DNA of 64,000 nt from Gymnothorax reevesii (lineage: Eukaryota; Chordata; Actinopteri; Anguilliformes; Muraenidae). The notes beneath the pieces are model-generated. The model was not told the DNA's origin and ran no database searches. It saw only the letters and a list, made by a program, of their open reading frames with translations. Shown here piece after piece: positions 39,069 through 51,604 of the stretch (position 1 is its first letter; the number at the start of each line of letters is the position of its first letter). Both the position numbers and the translations under genes were made by a program. The stretch is from positions 75,931,501 to 75,995,500 of the forward strand of contig CM056574.1 in the NCBI GenBank assembly GCA_029721435.1, given 5' to 3'.

Positions 39069-40293
39069 AGGGGTTCAAGCCCGTAGGGCTGAAACCCTAT
39101 TGTTTTCGCTTTTTATTATTTATTATTATTATTATTTTCCTTCTTCTTCAGAAATGTTTTTGCAAATTCCCGTGAGATGGTAAATGGCAGAGTCCTGAAA
39201 TTTTGCATACTGGTTGGAAGTTGTGTGTAAATGCTAATAATGGCATTTTAAACTCAATCAGCCTAATGGTGGCGCTATTATTAAAGAAAAACAGGTTTTC
39301 ACTTTAAAGGTCATAGCTCCTACTGTGTAAGTCCAAATTACACGAAATTTGGTAAAAACATTTCTTGAAATATTTTCTACAACTTTCCTATAAGAACCTT
39401 GAAGGTTTGCCATATTGGATTTTCCGGAATTTTGAATTTTTTGAAAAACACATTTTAAACATCTACTCCTAAACCGTATGTCCGATTCTTTCGATATTTA
39501 GTGTGGATCATCAGTGGACCAAGCTTATAAAAGATTGCATAAAGCTTGTTGAAATCTCATTTTGTTTCCAAGATATTAACCAATGAATTTCATCAGGGGC
39601 GTGGCTTAGCACATAAATGGACAAAATTCAACAACCACTGGACCAATCATCACAGAACTTGCAGAATATGTCCATATAATGACCAGGAACATACCCTGAC
39701 AGGCTCATGCAAATCAGCCCTTAGGGGGCGCTATAACAAAAATCAGGCTATAAATCAGCAATTGCTTGTCCTATAGCCATAAAACTCACAGGATATATTC
39801 ATATGAGTACCCAAAACATACCCAGAAAATTTCATACTACTTGACTGATAGGGGGCGCTATAACTGCTAAACAAAGCAGAATGGTATAACACAAATCAGA
39901 CGATAAATCAGAAATTGTTTGGCCTCTAGCCATAAAACTCACAGGATATATTCAAATTATTACCTGCAACATACCCCAGAAATTTCATTCAAATTGACTG
40001 ATAGGGGGAGCTATAACTACTAAACAAAGCAGAATGGTGTAACACAAATCAGACTATAAATCAGCTATTGTTTGACCTATAGCCATAAAACTCGCAGGAT
40101 ATATTCACATAAGTACCTGTAACCTAACCAGAAAATGTCATTGAAATTGACTGATAGGGGGCGCTATAACTGCTAAACAAAGCAGAATGGTATAACACAA
40201 ATCAGACTATAAATCAGAAATTGTTTGGCCTATAGCCATAAAACTCACAGAATATATTCAAATAAGTACCTGCAACATACCCTGAAAATTTCA
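39069..40293 (+). mobile_element. Family C element, 5' end and satellite body, 3' truncated
   Basis: The canonical family C hairpin (39069-39098) is followed by attgttttcgctttt and (ATT)n. The body includes gtggcgctattatt near 39270 and then the 152-bp satellite described separately. It ends abruptly at a poly-T tract near 40294, so the 3' end is missing. Confidence 0.7.
39722..40293 (+). repeat. 152-bp tandem satellite inside family C
   Basis: Nearly four copies, with boxes agggggcgctataac near 39724, 39849, 40002 (aggggga variant) and 40154. The last three are about 152 bp apart. Shared phrases are ccataaaactcacaggatat and aaacaaagcagaatggt. The box is the reverse of the tatagcgcccc box in families A and B relative to the element's 5' hairpin. 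Confidence 0.8.
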
Positions 40294-40472
40294 ATTTTTT
40301 TTTTTTATATTTATATATAAGTCAGGTAAAGGAGTTGGACTGTAAGTCTTTTGTATGGTCTACACTCTGGAACAGATGGTGGCGGTAATGCACCAATAAG
40401 CTGGATATTCACCGCCGTTAAACTAGAAGAAGAAGAAGATGCACGCTCATTCTCTGTGCGATCGATGTAAAA
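40294..40472 (+). repeat. Poly-T and an interspersed repeat snippet
   Basis: A 13-nt T run is followed by AT-rich DNA. An inverted pair follows, gatggtggcggtaatgcacc and caccgccgttaaac, ending in (AGA)n at about 40428-40440. This arrangement is a dispersed fish repeat as far as I can recall; I cannot name the family. It lies just upstream of the zinc-finger fragment and may have served as its leader. Confidence 0.45.
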
Positions 40473-40844
40473 ATGGCAGCTACAACTGGATCCGCGGAAA
40501 ACTCGGATATTTCACTGCGGAATAACTTATTCTCAAGGCGCAGCGTCACACTGGAAGAGCAAAAGAGCATGAAGGAGCTTGGACCTGACCGACCCGATTT
40601 AAAGATTCTGCAGCAGGCAAGTGATCGTGGACGAGCTGACACCCGGGGCTTCTCCCGCACTTGTTACGACAAACAGCGATGGCTAGCTGGGTTAGCAACG
40701 CCTTTTATTGCTTTTCCTGTTTGCTGTTCCAAGTTTGATAGATTTAACAGGGCCACCGTGAAAAGAACAGTACATCTACTACTGAGGGTCTGGCCAGGAA
40801 TATGTGCCCCATTCTGTAATTTACCATGCGAGATACCATTTTGA
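40473..40844 (+). pseudogene. TTF/ZMYM-type zinc-finger protein fragment, frameshifted
   Basis: The first ~75 codons resemble the N-terminus of fish ZMYM1-like/TTF-type zinc-finger proteins, which derive from hAT transposases. The supporting phrases are KELGPDRPDLKI (about residues 30-41) and GFSRTCYDKQRWLAG (about 59-73). After WLAG (about 40695) the frame used by the long ORF becomes LATPFIAFPVCC, while the +1 frame reads SNAFYCFSCLLFQ, which is what the TTF motif requires. A one-base change therefore breaks the domain. Nothing recognisable follows the break, so this is a fragment, either a first exon or a truncated copy. The family match rests on recall rather than a search. Confidence 0.55.
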
Positions 40845-42420
40845 AATATCCTGAGCCCTATTTCATGCTGAGAAGCCAGTTTTTGCTGCGAACGTAATTT
40901 CTGTCCGATGTGTGGTCAACGTTCGCTCTGCATTCCGCATTTAAGTCCCTATTTTATAACAATCGGTAGTGTGAAAGCGGGGTATATTGCTAACGGATGT
41001 TTACTTCTTGGCCTTGTAGAATCTTCACCAACTTGCGTTTGTGTCCCTTGTCAGAAAAGTAAAAATTTCTGTCCACAGTGATAACGTCAGCAACAACCTG
41101 TAATTTCAGTACAGCACTGCTGTGAGATTTGGCGGCTGCTGGCAGGGTATTTAAACCGTTTTGTGCAGATTTGTTTGCCAGTGGACACGGAGCTGCAGAT
41201 TTATGCACGCAGTTGCAATATTCTATCACTAGATGGCACACCCAGATCAGTTATTGAATTTTCACATGCATGCCAAGTTCGAACGTTTTTTATATTAAAC
41301 GGTCGAATTCTCTCCAGTCCCTGTCAAACCAACCTTGATTTGACTTAAAGGGGTTAGCACATCCATACGACAGGGTAGCCCAACAAAGTGTCTCTCCTTC
41401 CTCTCAGAACTCCAAGGTGGATGAGGAACATGAGTGGGCAGGATTGACTCATTATCCAGTGTATGAATTTTATTGCCTCAAAATAATACCGTGGGAAAAA
41501 CTTTGCATTTAAAGTCACTATTCAAGAGTAGATTTGCAGACTTTTAACAAAGCCCTGCTTATTGTGGATCAGCAGTTTGGTCACTGGTGTGTCTTCCCTT
41601 TACTCTTTGGCATTGGCTCAGTCTTGGCACCGTTTGAGTTCCGTCCTGTGAACACCAATTTTCCGTTCATGTAACATCAGCAACAAGACCAAATTTTTAA
41701 ATCCCCCCCTTTGTTTTTACCAAAATTGCAGCAATCCAGGTCTGAAACTTCCTGTAAACATTTGTTTTTATGTCATCGATGAAATAAGCCGCATATATAC
41801 CATTAATTTATAATTTCATCCTGTTAAGTACAGTGAGACCTGTTGGTTACACTTTCTGTGAAATCTGTCATATATGTATATAAATATGAAATTTACCACA
41901 GCTGTAGGGTGCTGGAAAAGCATGAAAATACACCTTGAAAATCCTTGAAAAGTGCTCGAATTTCACTTTGTAAAAGGTGTACTGACCCCGTAGACAACAT
42001 CACAGTGGTGTGTTTTTCGATTTTTGTTTTTCTGTTTAACAAAGTTCCCTTTTTTGTTTGCATCTTTACAGAACATCAAAATCCCAGTTAGTTGGTGGAA
42101 TATCTTTAACATGACTGCTTTTACAATCATTCTGTAAGTAATGTGAGGACATAGTGATCTGTGGACATGTGGACATAGGGGATACATTGTCAATTTGTAA
42201 TAAAGGGGTACAAAGCATGAAAAACTATAGGCTACATTTTCCTTCTTAATAACTGACTGTCGACATCACAGCAGCTTTCCGGTGTGCTGTGCCTAGGTAA
42301 ATTGCGCCCCCCCAAAATTTTTGACACCAGCCCACCCCAGTCGATTTCCGTCACCTTGCGGGGGCCACGTTTAGTGACACTTGTTTTTTAAGCTGTTAAA
42401 GCTTTCAACTACTAATGGTC
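40845..42420. other. Unassigned non-repetitive-looking DNA
   Basis: No tandem structure, no agcgcc box and no recognisable protein is seen. A pyrimidine-rich tract ending ttcctctcag at 41398-41407 is followed by a 34-codon open stretch that could be a small exon, but I recognise no family. This is the longest non-satellite segment left of 56 kb. Confidence 0.4.
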
Positions 42421-42421
42421 A

Positions 42422-42456
42422 TTCTTGGCTTGAACCCCGGAATTGCCGCTCGCGGC
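42422..42456 (+). other. 3' end of a further hairpin-ended family
   Basis: The sequence ttgaaccccggaattgccgctcgcggctatattta ends in the palindrome gccgctcgcggc (42445-42456), followed by (ATT)n. Position and form match the 3' termini of families A, B and F. Which upstream DNA belongs to this element is unclear. Confidence 0.55.
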
Positions 42457-45400
42457 TATATTTATTATTATTATTCTTACGACTTTTCAAAGGGCAATTT
42501 CACCCCTTTCTCAATCGTGAAAACGCATCTTACTTTCCAGATACGTTCGGCCACAACCAAAATTTGATATTTTTGTGCGATTGCGCACGGTTACTTTGTC
42601 TTAAGCACACTTAATTCGGTAGTTATATGCTTTGTAACAAATCATACAAAAAACTTTATAAAAGCTACGCCCTAAACCCAACAGGAAGTCGGCCATTTTG
42701 ATTTGAATTTTTGTATTTTAAAACGAATTCCTCCTAGGGATTTCGCCCAATCTACTTTAAATTTGGAAGACATAATTGTGAGACCTAGCTAATCAAAAGT
42801 TGTGCTCTGCATATCTGTAGGTTAAAGGGCGTGGCTGCTAGGGCGTGACAACTTTAAGTGATTTGAAAAAAAAATTTCACAATGCTCTCACACCCAAGTA
42901 CTTGACTTTAGAAGCTTTAAACTTGCTGAAAATGATGAGGGCGCCGCCCTGAACGTCCTGATATATTAACTTCCCACTTTGCCAATAGCGCCCCCCTGTG
43001 GTAACAGGAAGTGATCACTCGTTACTTACACTTGTACTGATGACACATTGTTGAACCCATCAACTTCATACTACTTCAAAAACATGTAGAACAAGTTGCT
43101 GAAGGTACATTATGAACGCTGTGTAGCTATGAGTAATGGCGTCTGTGTGGCAAATCGGCGACTTTGGATCCCTCGCCATGAAAATACGTTTGGGATTCCC
43201 AATGCTCTCACACCCACATACTTGACTGTAGTAGCTTCAAACTTGCTAGAAATGATCATTGCTTCGCCCTGAACATCCAGATACATTAAAGTTCCACTTT
43301 GTTACTAGCGCCCCCCTGTGGTAACAGGAAGTGACCGGTTATTACTTTCACTTGTACTGATGAGACATAGTTGAACACACCAACCTTATTCCACTTCTAT
43401 TACATGCAGCACAAATTGATGAAGCTACCTAATGAATGCTGTGCAGCTACGCATAATGGCGTCCGTGTAGTGACTCGGCGACTATCCATCCCTCGTCATG
43501 AAAATACGTTTGGGTTTTTGATGTCTTTAATAAACTTGTATCATCATAAAAATTAATTGACATGTCAAGGTGTCAAGTTCTCACATCTGATTAGGGCTTT
43601 GCCCATGAGAGCAGCAAAATGCCTTGATAGCGCCCCCTTGAAATTTTCAAAAACCCCTCCAAATAGGGGTTTTTTTGGAGTAGGAAAATGAAAATTGGTA
43701 CACGTGTATTTTGCCAAGGCGCACAAAAAACTCTCCGACATCATTTGTCTATTCCAAACAGGAAGTCGGCCATTTTGATTTTAATGTGTCATATTTGCCT
43801 GAGTTCCACACATTGTATTTTAACACACAGCTCCTAGAGATTTCATCCAATCAAAACCAGATTTATTCTTAACCATCAAGAGACTATGCTGATCAAAATT
43901 TGTCGGTTAAGGCACTGCACTGCAATGTAGAGGTGATCACCACGTCACGGGTTCGAGCCTCGGCGTACCCACCGGCAGGGGTCGGCAGCTTTTTCAGAGT
44001 AGCGCACAATTGGCTATCGCACTACAGGGTTACAAATTGGGAAGGGACTGCCGGATTTGGGTATTCGATGACAGCTTTGTTCGTTGCTCCAGCGCCTCCT
44101 GTTGGCCAGACAGGCGCTCGTCAGGAAGACTCCGGCTTGGTTCATGTCCGGGTATCCTCCGCCCTCGCTCTGAACTTGCGAAGATTCAACCAGCGAGTGT
44201 ATAAGAATCAGTGGCTGACAGGCACGTGCTTCGGAGGAGAGCCGTGAACTGTCTTCACTATCCTGAGTTGGCAGCAAGGGGTCGCATACGAGCAAGCTTT
44301 GTACATAGTTCCCCAATTGGGCATTCCAAATTCGGGTGGGATTGGAGATGCCAAATTTATAAAAAAAAAAAAAAAAAAAAAAAAATTTGTGCTCTGCAGG
44401 CCTGTAAATCAGTGGGCGTGGCCGCTAACAGGAAGTGACCAGTTTTTACTTTCACTTGTACTGATGACACATAGTTGAACCCATCAACTTTATTCCCCCT
44501 GTACAACATGTAGAAGAAGTTGCTTAAGCTACCTTAAGAATGCTATGATGCTTTGAGTAATGGTGTCCGTGTGGCGATGCGGTGACAATGGATCCCTCGC
44601 CATGAAAGTACGTTTGGGTTTTTGATGTTCAGAATGAATTCGTATCATCATGGAAATTGACATGCCGGTCAAAGGTGACGAGCTTTCCCATCTGATTGGG
44701 GCGTTACTCATGAGGGCAGGAACATGCCTCGATAGTGCCCTCTTGAAATTTTCAAATACCCCTCCCCTCAGGTGTTTTTTTTGAGTAGAAAGCTGAAAAT
44801 TGGTACCCGTGTATTTGGCCAAGACACAAAAAAAAGTCTCTGGCATCATTTGTCTACTCCAAACAGGAAGTCGGCCATTTTGATTTTAACGTGCCATTTT
44901 TGCCTGATTTCCACATATTGTTTTTTAACGCACTCCTCCTCGAGATTTCATCCATTCAAAACCAGATTTATTAAAAAACATTGAAAGACCATGCTGATCA
45001 AAAGTTATGCTCTGCAGGTCTGTAGGTCAGTGGGCGTGGCCGCTAACAGGAAGTGACCAGTTTCTACTTTCACTTGTACTGATGACACATAGTTGAACCC
45101 ATCAACTTTATTCCCCCTGTACATCATGTAGAAGAAGTTGCTTAAACTGTGATGTTTCGAGTTATGGCGTCCGTGTGGCAATGCGGTGACATGGATCCCT
45201 CGCCATGAAAATACATTTGTGTTTTTGATGTTCGAAATGAATTTGTATCAACATGGTGAGCTCCAACATCTGATTGGGGCGGTGCCCATGAGGGCAACAA
45301 AATGCCTCGATAGCGCCCCCTTGAAATTTTGAAAAACCCCTCCATATTGGGGTTTTTTTTGGTATAGGAAAATGAAAATTGGTACACATGTGTATGTTGC

Positions 45401-45806
45401 CAATTCGAACAAAAAAGTCTCTGGCACCATCGGTCAATTCCAAACAGGAAGTCAGCCATTTTGATTTTAATGTGTCATTTTGGCCCGATTTCCACATATT
45501 GCATTTTAAAGAACTCCTCCTAGCGATTCCGTCCAATCAACCTAATATTTATTTCAGATCGTCAAGAGACCATACTGATCAAACGTAGTGCTCTGCATTT
45601 CTGTCGCTTAATGGGCCTGGCCGCCATGGTGTCCCCATTTCAGATGCCTCGCCAAACACATTCAAGCTGCTCCCTCTCCCTCATACTTCATTCAAATGGA
45701 TTCAAAATTCCTGTACATGGTAAAAGCACCACCCTGAACGCCTTGATGTGCTGCGAAACAATCTACCTCATCATGCCCCCTTATGGAAACAGAAAATGCC
45801 ATATTT
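42457..45806 (+). repeat. Family B block 2, interrupted by a SINE and cut by family A
   Basis: (ATT)n and cttacgacttttcaaagggc match the family B 5' body at 35162, but the 5' hairpin is absent. Tagcgcccccctgtggtaacagg occurs at 42986 and 43306. Hairpins of the aaacccct...aggggttt type occur near 43650 and 45340. A SINE sits at 43904-44381. The block stops at agaaaatgccatattt (45806), where a family A 5' hairpin begins, so the 3' palindrome is lost. Confidence 0.7.
43895..44390 (+). mobile_element. tRNA-derived SINE with poly-A tail and target duplication
   Basis: Non-coding retroposon moved by a LINE machinery. The direct repeat aaaatttgt flanks it (43895-43903 and 44382-44390); elsewhere in family B the site reads gatcaaaagttgtgctctgc. 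The body is 43904-44381. Its 5' part has a tRNA-like B box ggttcgagcct (43950-43960) and the A-box-like ttaaggcactgc. A pure A tract fills 44361-44385. Short open frames inside are not genes. The SINE family cannot be named without a library. Confidence 0.8.
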
Positions 45807-48439
45807 AGGGCCAGAGCACCGACCGAAGGTGCAAGGAACCTATTGTTTTTGATGGAGTTTTTATTATTATCCTACTTCTTCTTCTTTTTATTCTGCTGCG
45901 AGAATGCATTTTTGAGGGCTTTGCCATGCACGAAAACTCACAAAAATTTGCAAACACGTCAGTCATGGTGAAAATTACGAAGTATTTTTATTTTTGTGCT
46001 TGAACATGCCCCGGTGGCTCTATAGCGCCACCAAACACATGGCCATTTTGGAACGCACTTGCTCGGATTCTCATGAAATTTGATAGGGCCATAGCAGTCA
46101 CAATACATTTTTTTTTTATTTTTTTGCTGCACAGGAAGTGAGCTATGAGCCATTTCCTGCGTTTTTTCAGATTTTACGAACACATTTTTGAGGGCCTTAT
46201 CATACTCGAAAACTCACCAATCTTGGCTCATAGACTAAAAATATTAAGTTATTTGATTCGATATCTCATTTGGCACTGGGTGTGATATGGTGGCTCTATA
46301 GCGCCCCCTAATACATAATTGCATTTTTGAGGGCCTCAGCATGCTCTAAAACTCACAAACTTTGCAAACATATTGAGCCTGTCATACTTTTTACTAGCCT
46401 ATAAGGTTTACAGATGGATTTGGCAAAATTGCATTACAGCGCCACCTAGAATATTTCAATGAAGCAGCCCTCGCAGCGTGTTTAACCTGCATGTACGAAA
46501 TTCGGTGAACATGTGGATTATGCCAAGACCTAGAAAAAAGCCTCTTGGTGCCATGACCTAGACTCAACAGGAAGTCCGCCATTTTTAATTGAAATTGCAA
46601 CTTTTTTTGATTTTTTGCCATTCACAGGCGTCGAACTTTAACGAACTCCTCCGAGAGATTTTATCCGATCAACTTAAAATTTCGCTTATGACATCTAAAG
46701 ACCTTGTCAATGTTAAATTCCGAGCTTTTTTGGATTCATCAATTTTTGTATCCGTGGCGTTGCGGCAAATTTCGATGTTCCGCCATGAAACAGGAAGTTG
46801 GTTTTACGCGCACATGCTTTGTGAAATTTGCGCAAAACTTTACAGGCTTCATAAGAGTCTACTTCCAAGTTGACCTATATGTTTATAGTAGATTGGGTGT
46901 GTTCAGGTGGCTCCACAGCGCCCTCTTGACACGGCCATGTTGAGATAATAGTGCTTGAATGTTCATGAAATTTGGTGTGATCATTGAATTTGTCATGTCG
47001 GGTTATGGTAATTTTTTTGGAATTTTTTGGCCAAACAGGAAGTGAGCTATGAGCCATTTCCTGCGTTTTTCCAAATTTAATGAACACATATTTGGAAACC
47101 TTACAATACTCGAAATCTTGCAAAAAGTTGCACAAATTATAATTGTTTTATAATCTTCAATCTTATACATCACTTTGCACTAAATTTGGCACAGTGGCTC
47201 TATAGCGCCCCCAATCAAATTTTAAGAAGAATTGCCCTTTTGAGGGTCTCAGCATGTTCGAAAACTCACAAAATTTTGTAAATGTATAAAGATCATCATT
47301 CGTATTACTCTAATAAAAAGCTTACATATAGGCTTGGCAAAATTGCCATAATAGCGCACCCTGGAAAATTTCAAATAAGCAGCCCTCGCAGCCCGGTAAA
47401 CCTACATGTATGAAATTCGGTAGACATGTGGAATATGCCAACATCTAAAAAAAGTCTCTTGGTGCCATGACCTAGACTCAACAGGAAGTCCGCCATTTTT
47501 AATAGAAATTGCTTATTTTTTGGACTTTTTGCCATTCACAGGTGTCGTACTTTAACGAACTCCTCCTAGAGATTTTTTCCGATCAACTTAAAATTTGGCG
47601 AATAATATCTAAAGACCCTGGTAATAATAAATGGCGAAGCTTTTTTAATTTCATCAAACGATGTGTCCGTGGCGTCGCAGCGAATTTTGATGTCCCGCCA
47701 TGAAAGATGAAGTTGCTTTTACTCCCACATACTTTGTGGGATTTGCCTGAAACTTTCTAAGCTTGATGAAATTGTCCTCCCAAATATAAATATATTCTAA
47801 TATTAAGTCAAGAGGGGCCAGGAGGCTCCACAGCGCCCTCTAGATATGGCAATGTTAAGATAAAAGTGCTTGAATGTTCATGAAATTTGGTGTGATCATT
47901 GCATTAGTCATTCCGAGCAATGGTTAATTTTTTAAAATTTTTTGGCCAAACAAGAAGTGAGCTATGAGCTATTTCCTGCGTTTTTCCAAATTTTACGAAA
48001 ACACGTTTTAAGGCCTTAGAATGCTCCAAAACTTGCAAAACCTTGCACAAATTATAAATGTCTTTTTCTCTTCAATGGCATCCATAAATTGGCACTAAAT
48101 GTGGCATAATGGCTCTGCAGCGCCCCCAATCAGATTTATAGAAGAATTGCGCTTTTGAAGGTCTAAACATGATGTAAAATTAACAAAAATCAACTCACTC
48201 ATGGAGCTCGGTATTTCGATTACTATGTTGTAGATTTTGCGCACAGGCATGTCAAAATGGTACCATAGCGCCCTCCAGAAAATTTTTCCACTCCCCTCAG
48301 GAAACCACATTGTACGCGGTCCAGCAGTGTCCAATGGCTGTGAATGGACACCTGCACCCATCAAGATCTTGCTGCCACCCCAACGTGCTCGAAGGGTGCG
48401 AGGGCCCTTTCAATGCTGCTTGCAGCTTTAATTATTATT
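45807..48439 (+). mobile_element. Family A element, copy 10
   Basis: It begins agggccagagcaccgaccga, a 5' hairpin shortened in the loop, and a weak (TTC)n tract interrupted by ctac. About three monomers follow. The 3' palindrome at 48415-48426 is followed by tttaattattatta and the next copy. It interrupts family B without restoring it downstream. Confidence 0.75.
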
Positions 48440-51400
48440 AGGGCCCGAGCACCGACTGGTGCCAGGAACCTATTGTTTTTGATGGGATTTTTATTCTTCT
48501 TCTTTTTATTCTGCTGCGAGAACGCATTTTTTAGGGCTTTGCCATGCACGAAAACTCACAAAAATTTGCCCACACTTATTTTGTGCTTGGACATGCCCCG
48601 GTGGCTCTATAGCGCCACCAAACACACGGCCATTTTGGAACGCACTTGCTCGGATTCTACTGAAATTTGGTAGGGTCATAGTAGTCATCATAAATTTTTT
48701 TTGTCAATTTTTTTGAAATTTTTTTTCCACACAGGAAGTGAGCTATGAGCCATTTCCTGCGTTTTTTCAGATTTTATGCACACATTTTTGAGGGCCTTAT
48801 CATACTTGAAAACACACCAAACTTGGCTAATTGACTAAAAATATTAAGTTCTTTGATTCGATATCTCATTTGGCAGTATGTGACTCATGGTGGCTCTATA
48901 GCGCCCCCTAATACATAATTGCATTTTTGAGGGCATCAGCATGCTCGAAAACTAACAAAACTTTGCAAACATATTAAGCTGTTCATACTCTTTACTAAAA
49001 TATAAGGTTTACAGATGGATGTGGCAAAATTGCATTACAGCGCCACCTAGAAAATTTCAATGAAGCAGCCCTCGCAGCGTGTTTAACCTACATGTACAAA
49101 ATTCGGCGGACATGTGTACTATGCCAAGACCAAAAAAAAGTTACTTGGTGCCATGACCTAGACTCAACAGGAAGTCTGCCATTTTTAATTGAATTTGCAA
49201 ATTTTTAAAATTTTTTGCCATTCACAGGTGTCGTACTTTAACGAACTCCTCCTAGAGATTTTATCCGATCAACTGAAAATTTTGCATATGACATCTAAAG
49301 ACCTTGTCGATGTTAAATTGCGAAGCTTTTTTGGATTCATCGAACTTTGTATCCGTGGCGTCGCGGCGAATTTTGATGTTCCGCCATGAAACAGGAAGTT
49401 GGTTTTTTGCGCATATGCTTTGTGAGATTTGCCCGAAACTTTACAGGCTTAATAAGAGTCGACTTCCAAATATAACTATATGTTGATATTGGATTGGGTG
49501 TGGTCAGGTGGCTCCACTGTGCCCTCTTGACACGGCCATGTTGAGTTAAAAGTGCTTGAATGTTCATGAAATTTGGTCTGATCATTACATGTGTTTTTTT
49601 GGGCTATGGGAATTTTTTTGAAATTTTTCGGCCAAACAGGAAGTGAGCTATGAGCCATTTCCTGCGTTATTTCAAATTTTACGAACACACGTTTAACGGC
49701 TTTAGCATACTCGAAAACTTGCAAAACTTTGCAAAAATCATAAATGTCTGATTGTCTTCAATTTTAGACAGAAATTTGCAGTAAATGTGGCATAATGGCT
49801 CTATAGCGCCCCCAATCAGATTTTTAAAAGAATTGCCCTTTTGAGGGTCTCAGCATGCTCAAAAGCTCACAAAATTTTGTACCATTCTAAAAACCATCTT
49901 TCTTATTACACTGATAAAAAAATACATATAGAGTTGGCAAAAATGGCCATTATAGCGCCCCCTGGAAAATTTCAAATAAGCAGCCCTCGCATCGTGCTTG
50001 ACTTGCATGTATGAAATTCGGTGGACATGTGGAATATCCTGAGACCTCAAAAAAGTCTCTTGGTGCCATGACCTAGACCAAACAGGAAGTTCGCCATTTT
50101 TAATTGAATTTTCAACTTTTTTAGATTTTTCGCCATTCGCAGGTGTCGTACTTTAACGAACTCCTCCTAGAGATTTTATCCGATCAACTTAAAATTTTGT
50201 GAATAATATCTCAAGACGTTGCCGATGTTAAATTGCGAAGCTTTTTTGGATTTATGAAACGATGAATCCGTGGCATTGCGGCGAATTTCAATGTCCTGCC
50301 ATGAAACAGGAAGTTGATTTTACTCCCACATACTTTGTGGGATTTGCCTGAAACTTTCCAAGCTTGATAAAATTGTCCTCCCAAGTATAAGTATATGCTA
50401 ATATCACATCGAGAGTGGCCAAGAGGCTCCACAGCGCCCTCTAGATACAGCCATGTCAAGATAAAAGTGCTGGAATGTTCATGAAATTTGGTCAGATCAT
50501 TGCATTTGTCATACCGAGTTATGGTTATGTCTTTGAAATTTTTTGGCCAAACAGGAAGAGAGCTATGAGCCATTTCCTGCATTTTTCCAAATTTTACGAA
50601 CACACGTTTAAAAGCCTTCCGATCATCCAAAACTTGCAAAATATTGCACAAAATGTCAGTGTCTTATGATCTTCAGCTTGATGTCCCAATTGGCACTTAA
50701 TGTGCACAATTATGTGTGTGCCACAATAATTTAGAGTGGCTTCCAACATTTTCAGAATTTCAAAATTCTCCACCAAAGACACAAAATGGCTCTCTAGCGC
50801 CACCTAAATACACCAAAATGGGACTTTTGCTTTCACAACAGCCTGTCGCAATGTCATTAAATTCGGAAAAAAATCACACATCATTGCTGTACCATGCCCT
50901 AAATTGTCCCTTGATTTCGTGAAAATCCATCGAAGACTTTTTGAAATAAAAAAAACTTGTACATAATACGCTGTAAAGTAATACATACTTTCTTGCTGTG
51001 GACACACCGTTTATCGTATCAAAATGTCCTTTGGTAAAATTCATAACCTCCATTTGGAGAAACAACTGGCCAAACTTGGTTCCATTTGAATCAATATTTC
51101 TCGAGTTATTATATGTTATTAATATTCATATTTTGCAAAATATAGAGTGACGCACTTCTGAATTCACCATTGGTTACAGTGTGTGAAACTTTCGTCTGTG
51201 TTCAGTGGACATCCTCCTGAAATTTCAGGTTTCTAGGATTTACGTGGAAGAACTATTTATTAATTTTTTGATTATTATTGATTTTCAGTGTTTTTCTTTG
51301 TGCTGCTACACATTCTGACCACCGGGTGGCAGTAGGATCACATGGCTCATCTCCCTTTGCTCTGTTCACGAATGGGGGAAGATTTCCCAATAGACAGCAG

Positions 51401-51604
51401 TGCGTAAGAAGCTTATACCAGGTCGCATGGGTCCTAACCCCATGACACACAAGAAAAATCTCCCTCAACTCAACATAAAACATTTTCCTCAGTCTCGTAC
51501 TGTCCAACAAATGACAATGCTCGACGGTGCTCGAAAAAGTCTCGCCCTCGTTTCGACATGCGCGGGTGGGCGAGGACCCATCCAACGCTGCTTGCAGCTT
51601 TAAT
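48440..51604 (+). mobile_element. Family A/E hybrid element, copy 11
   Basis: The 5' end is family A (agggcccgagcaccgactgg) with a very short (TTC)n. Family A monomers run to about 50690. From there the body is family E, with atggctctctagcgccacct (near 50787) and ccaccgggtggcagtaggatc (near 51319). The 3' end is conserved: a strong stem ctcgccc...gggcgag at 51541-51573 and the palindrome gctgcttgcagc at 51587-51598. It is a chimera of two families with one shared terminus. Confidence 0.65.

Noticed and set aside
41398..41515. Possible small exon after a pyrimidine tract ending cag
   Set aside because: The 34-codon frame has no recognisable family, and no paired donor or neighbour exon was found.
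43904..44000. A functional tRNA gene
   Set aside because: The A and B box-like sequences belong to a SINE with a poly-A tail and target duplication; no full cloverleaf is seen.
30770..45090. ctgatga followed by a small stem (gttga-accca-tcaac) in family B as a hammerhead ribozyme
   Set aside because: The CTGATGA box is present, but no GAAA box or cleavage triplet follows in the required arrangement.
32325..45360. Family B hairpins followed by a T run as intrinsic transcription terminators
   Set aside because: Such terminators are bacterial; here the form merely recurs with the repeat, and the stem has mismatches in several copies without compensating changes.
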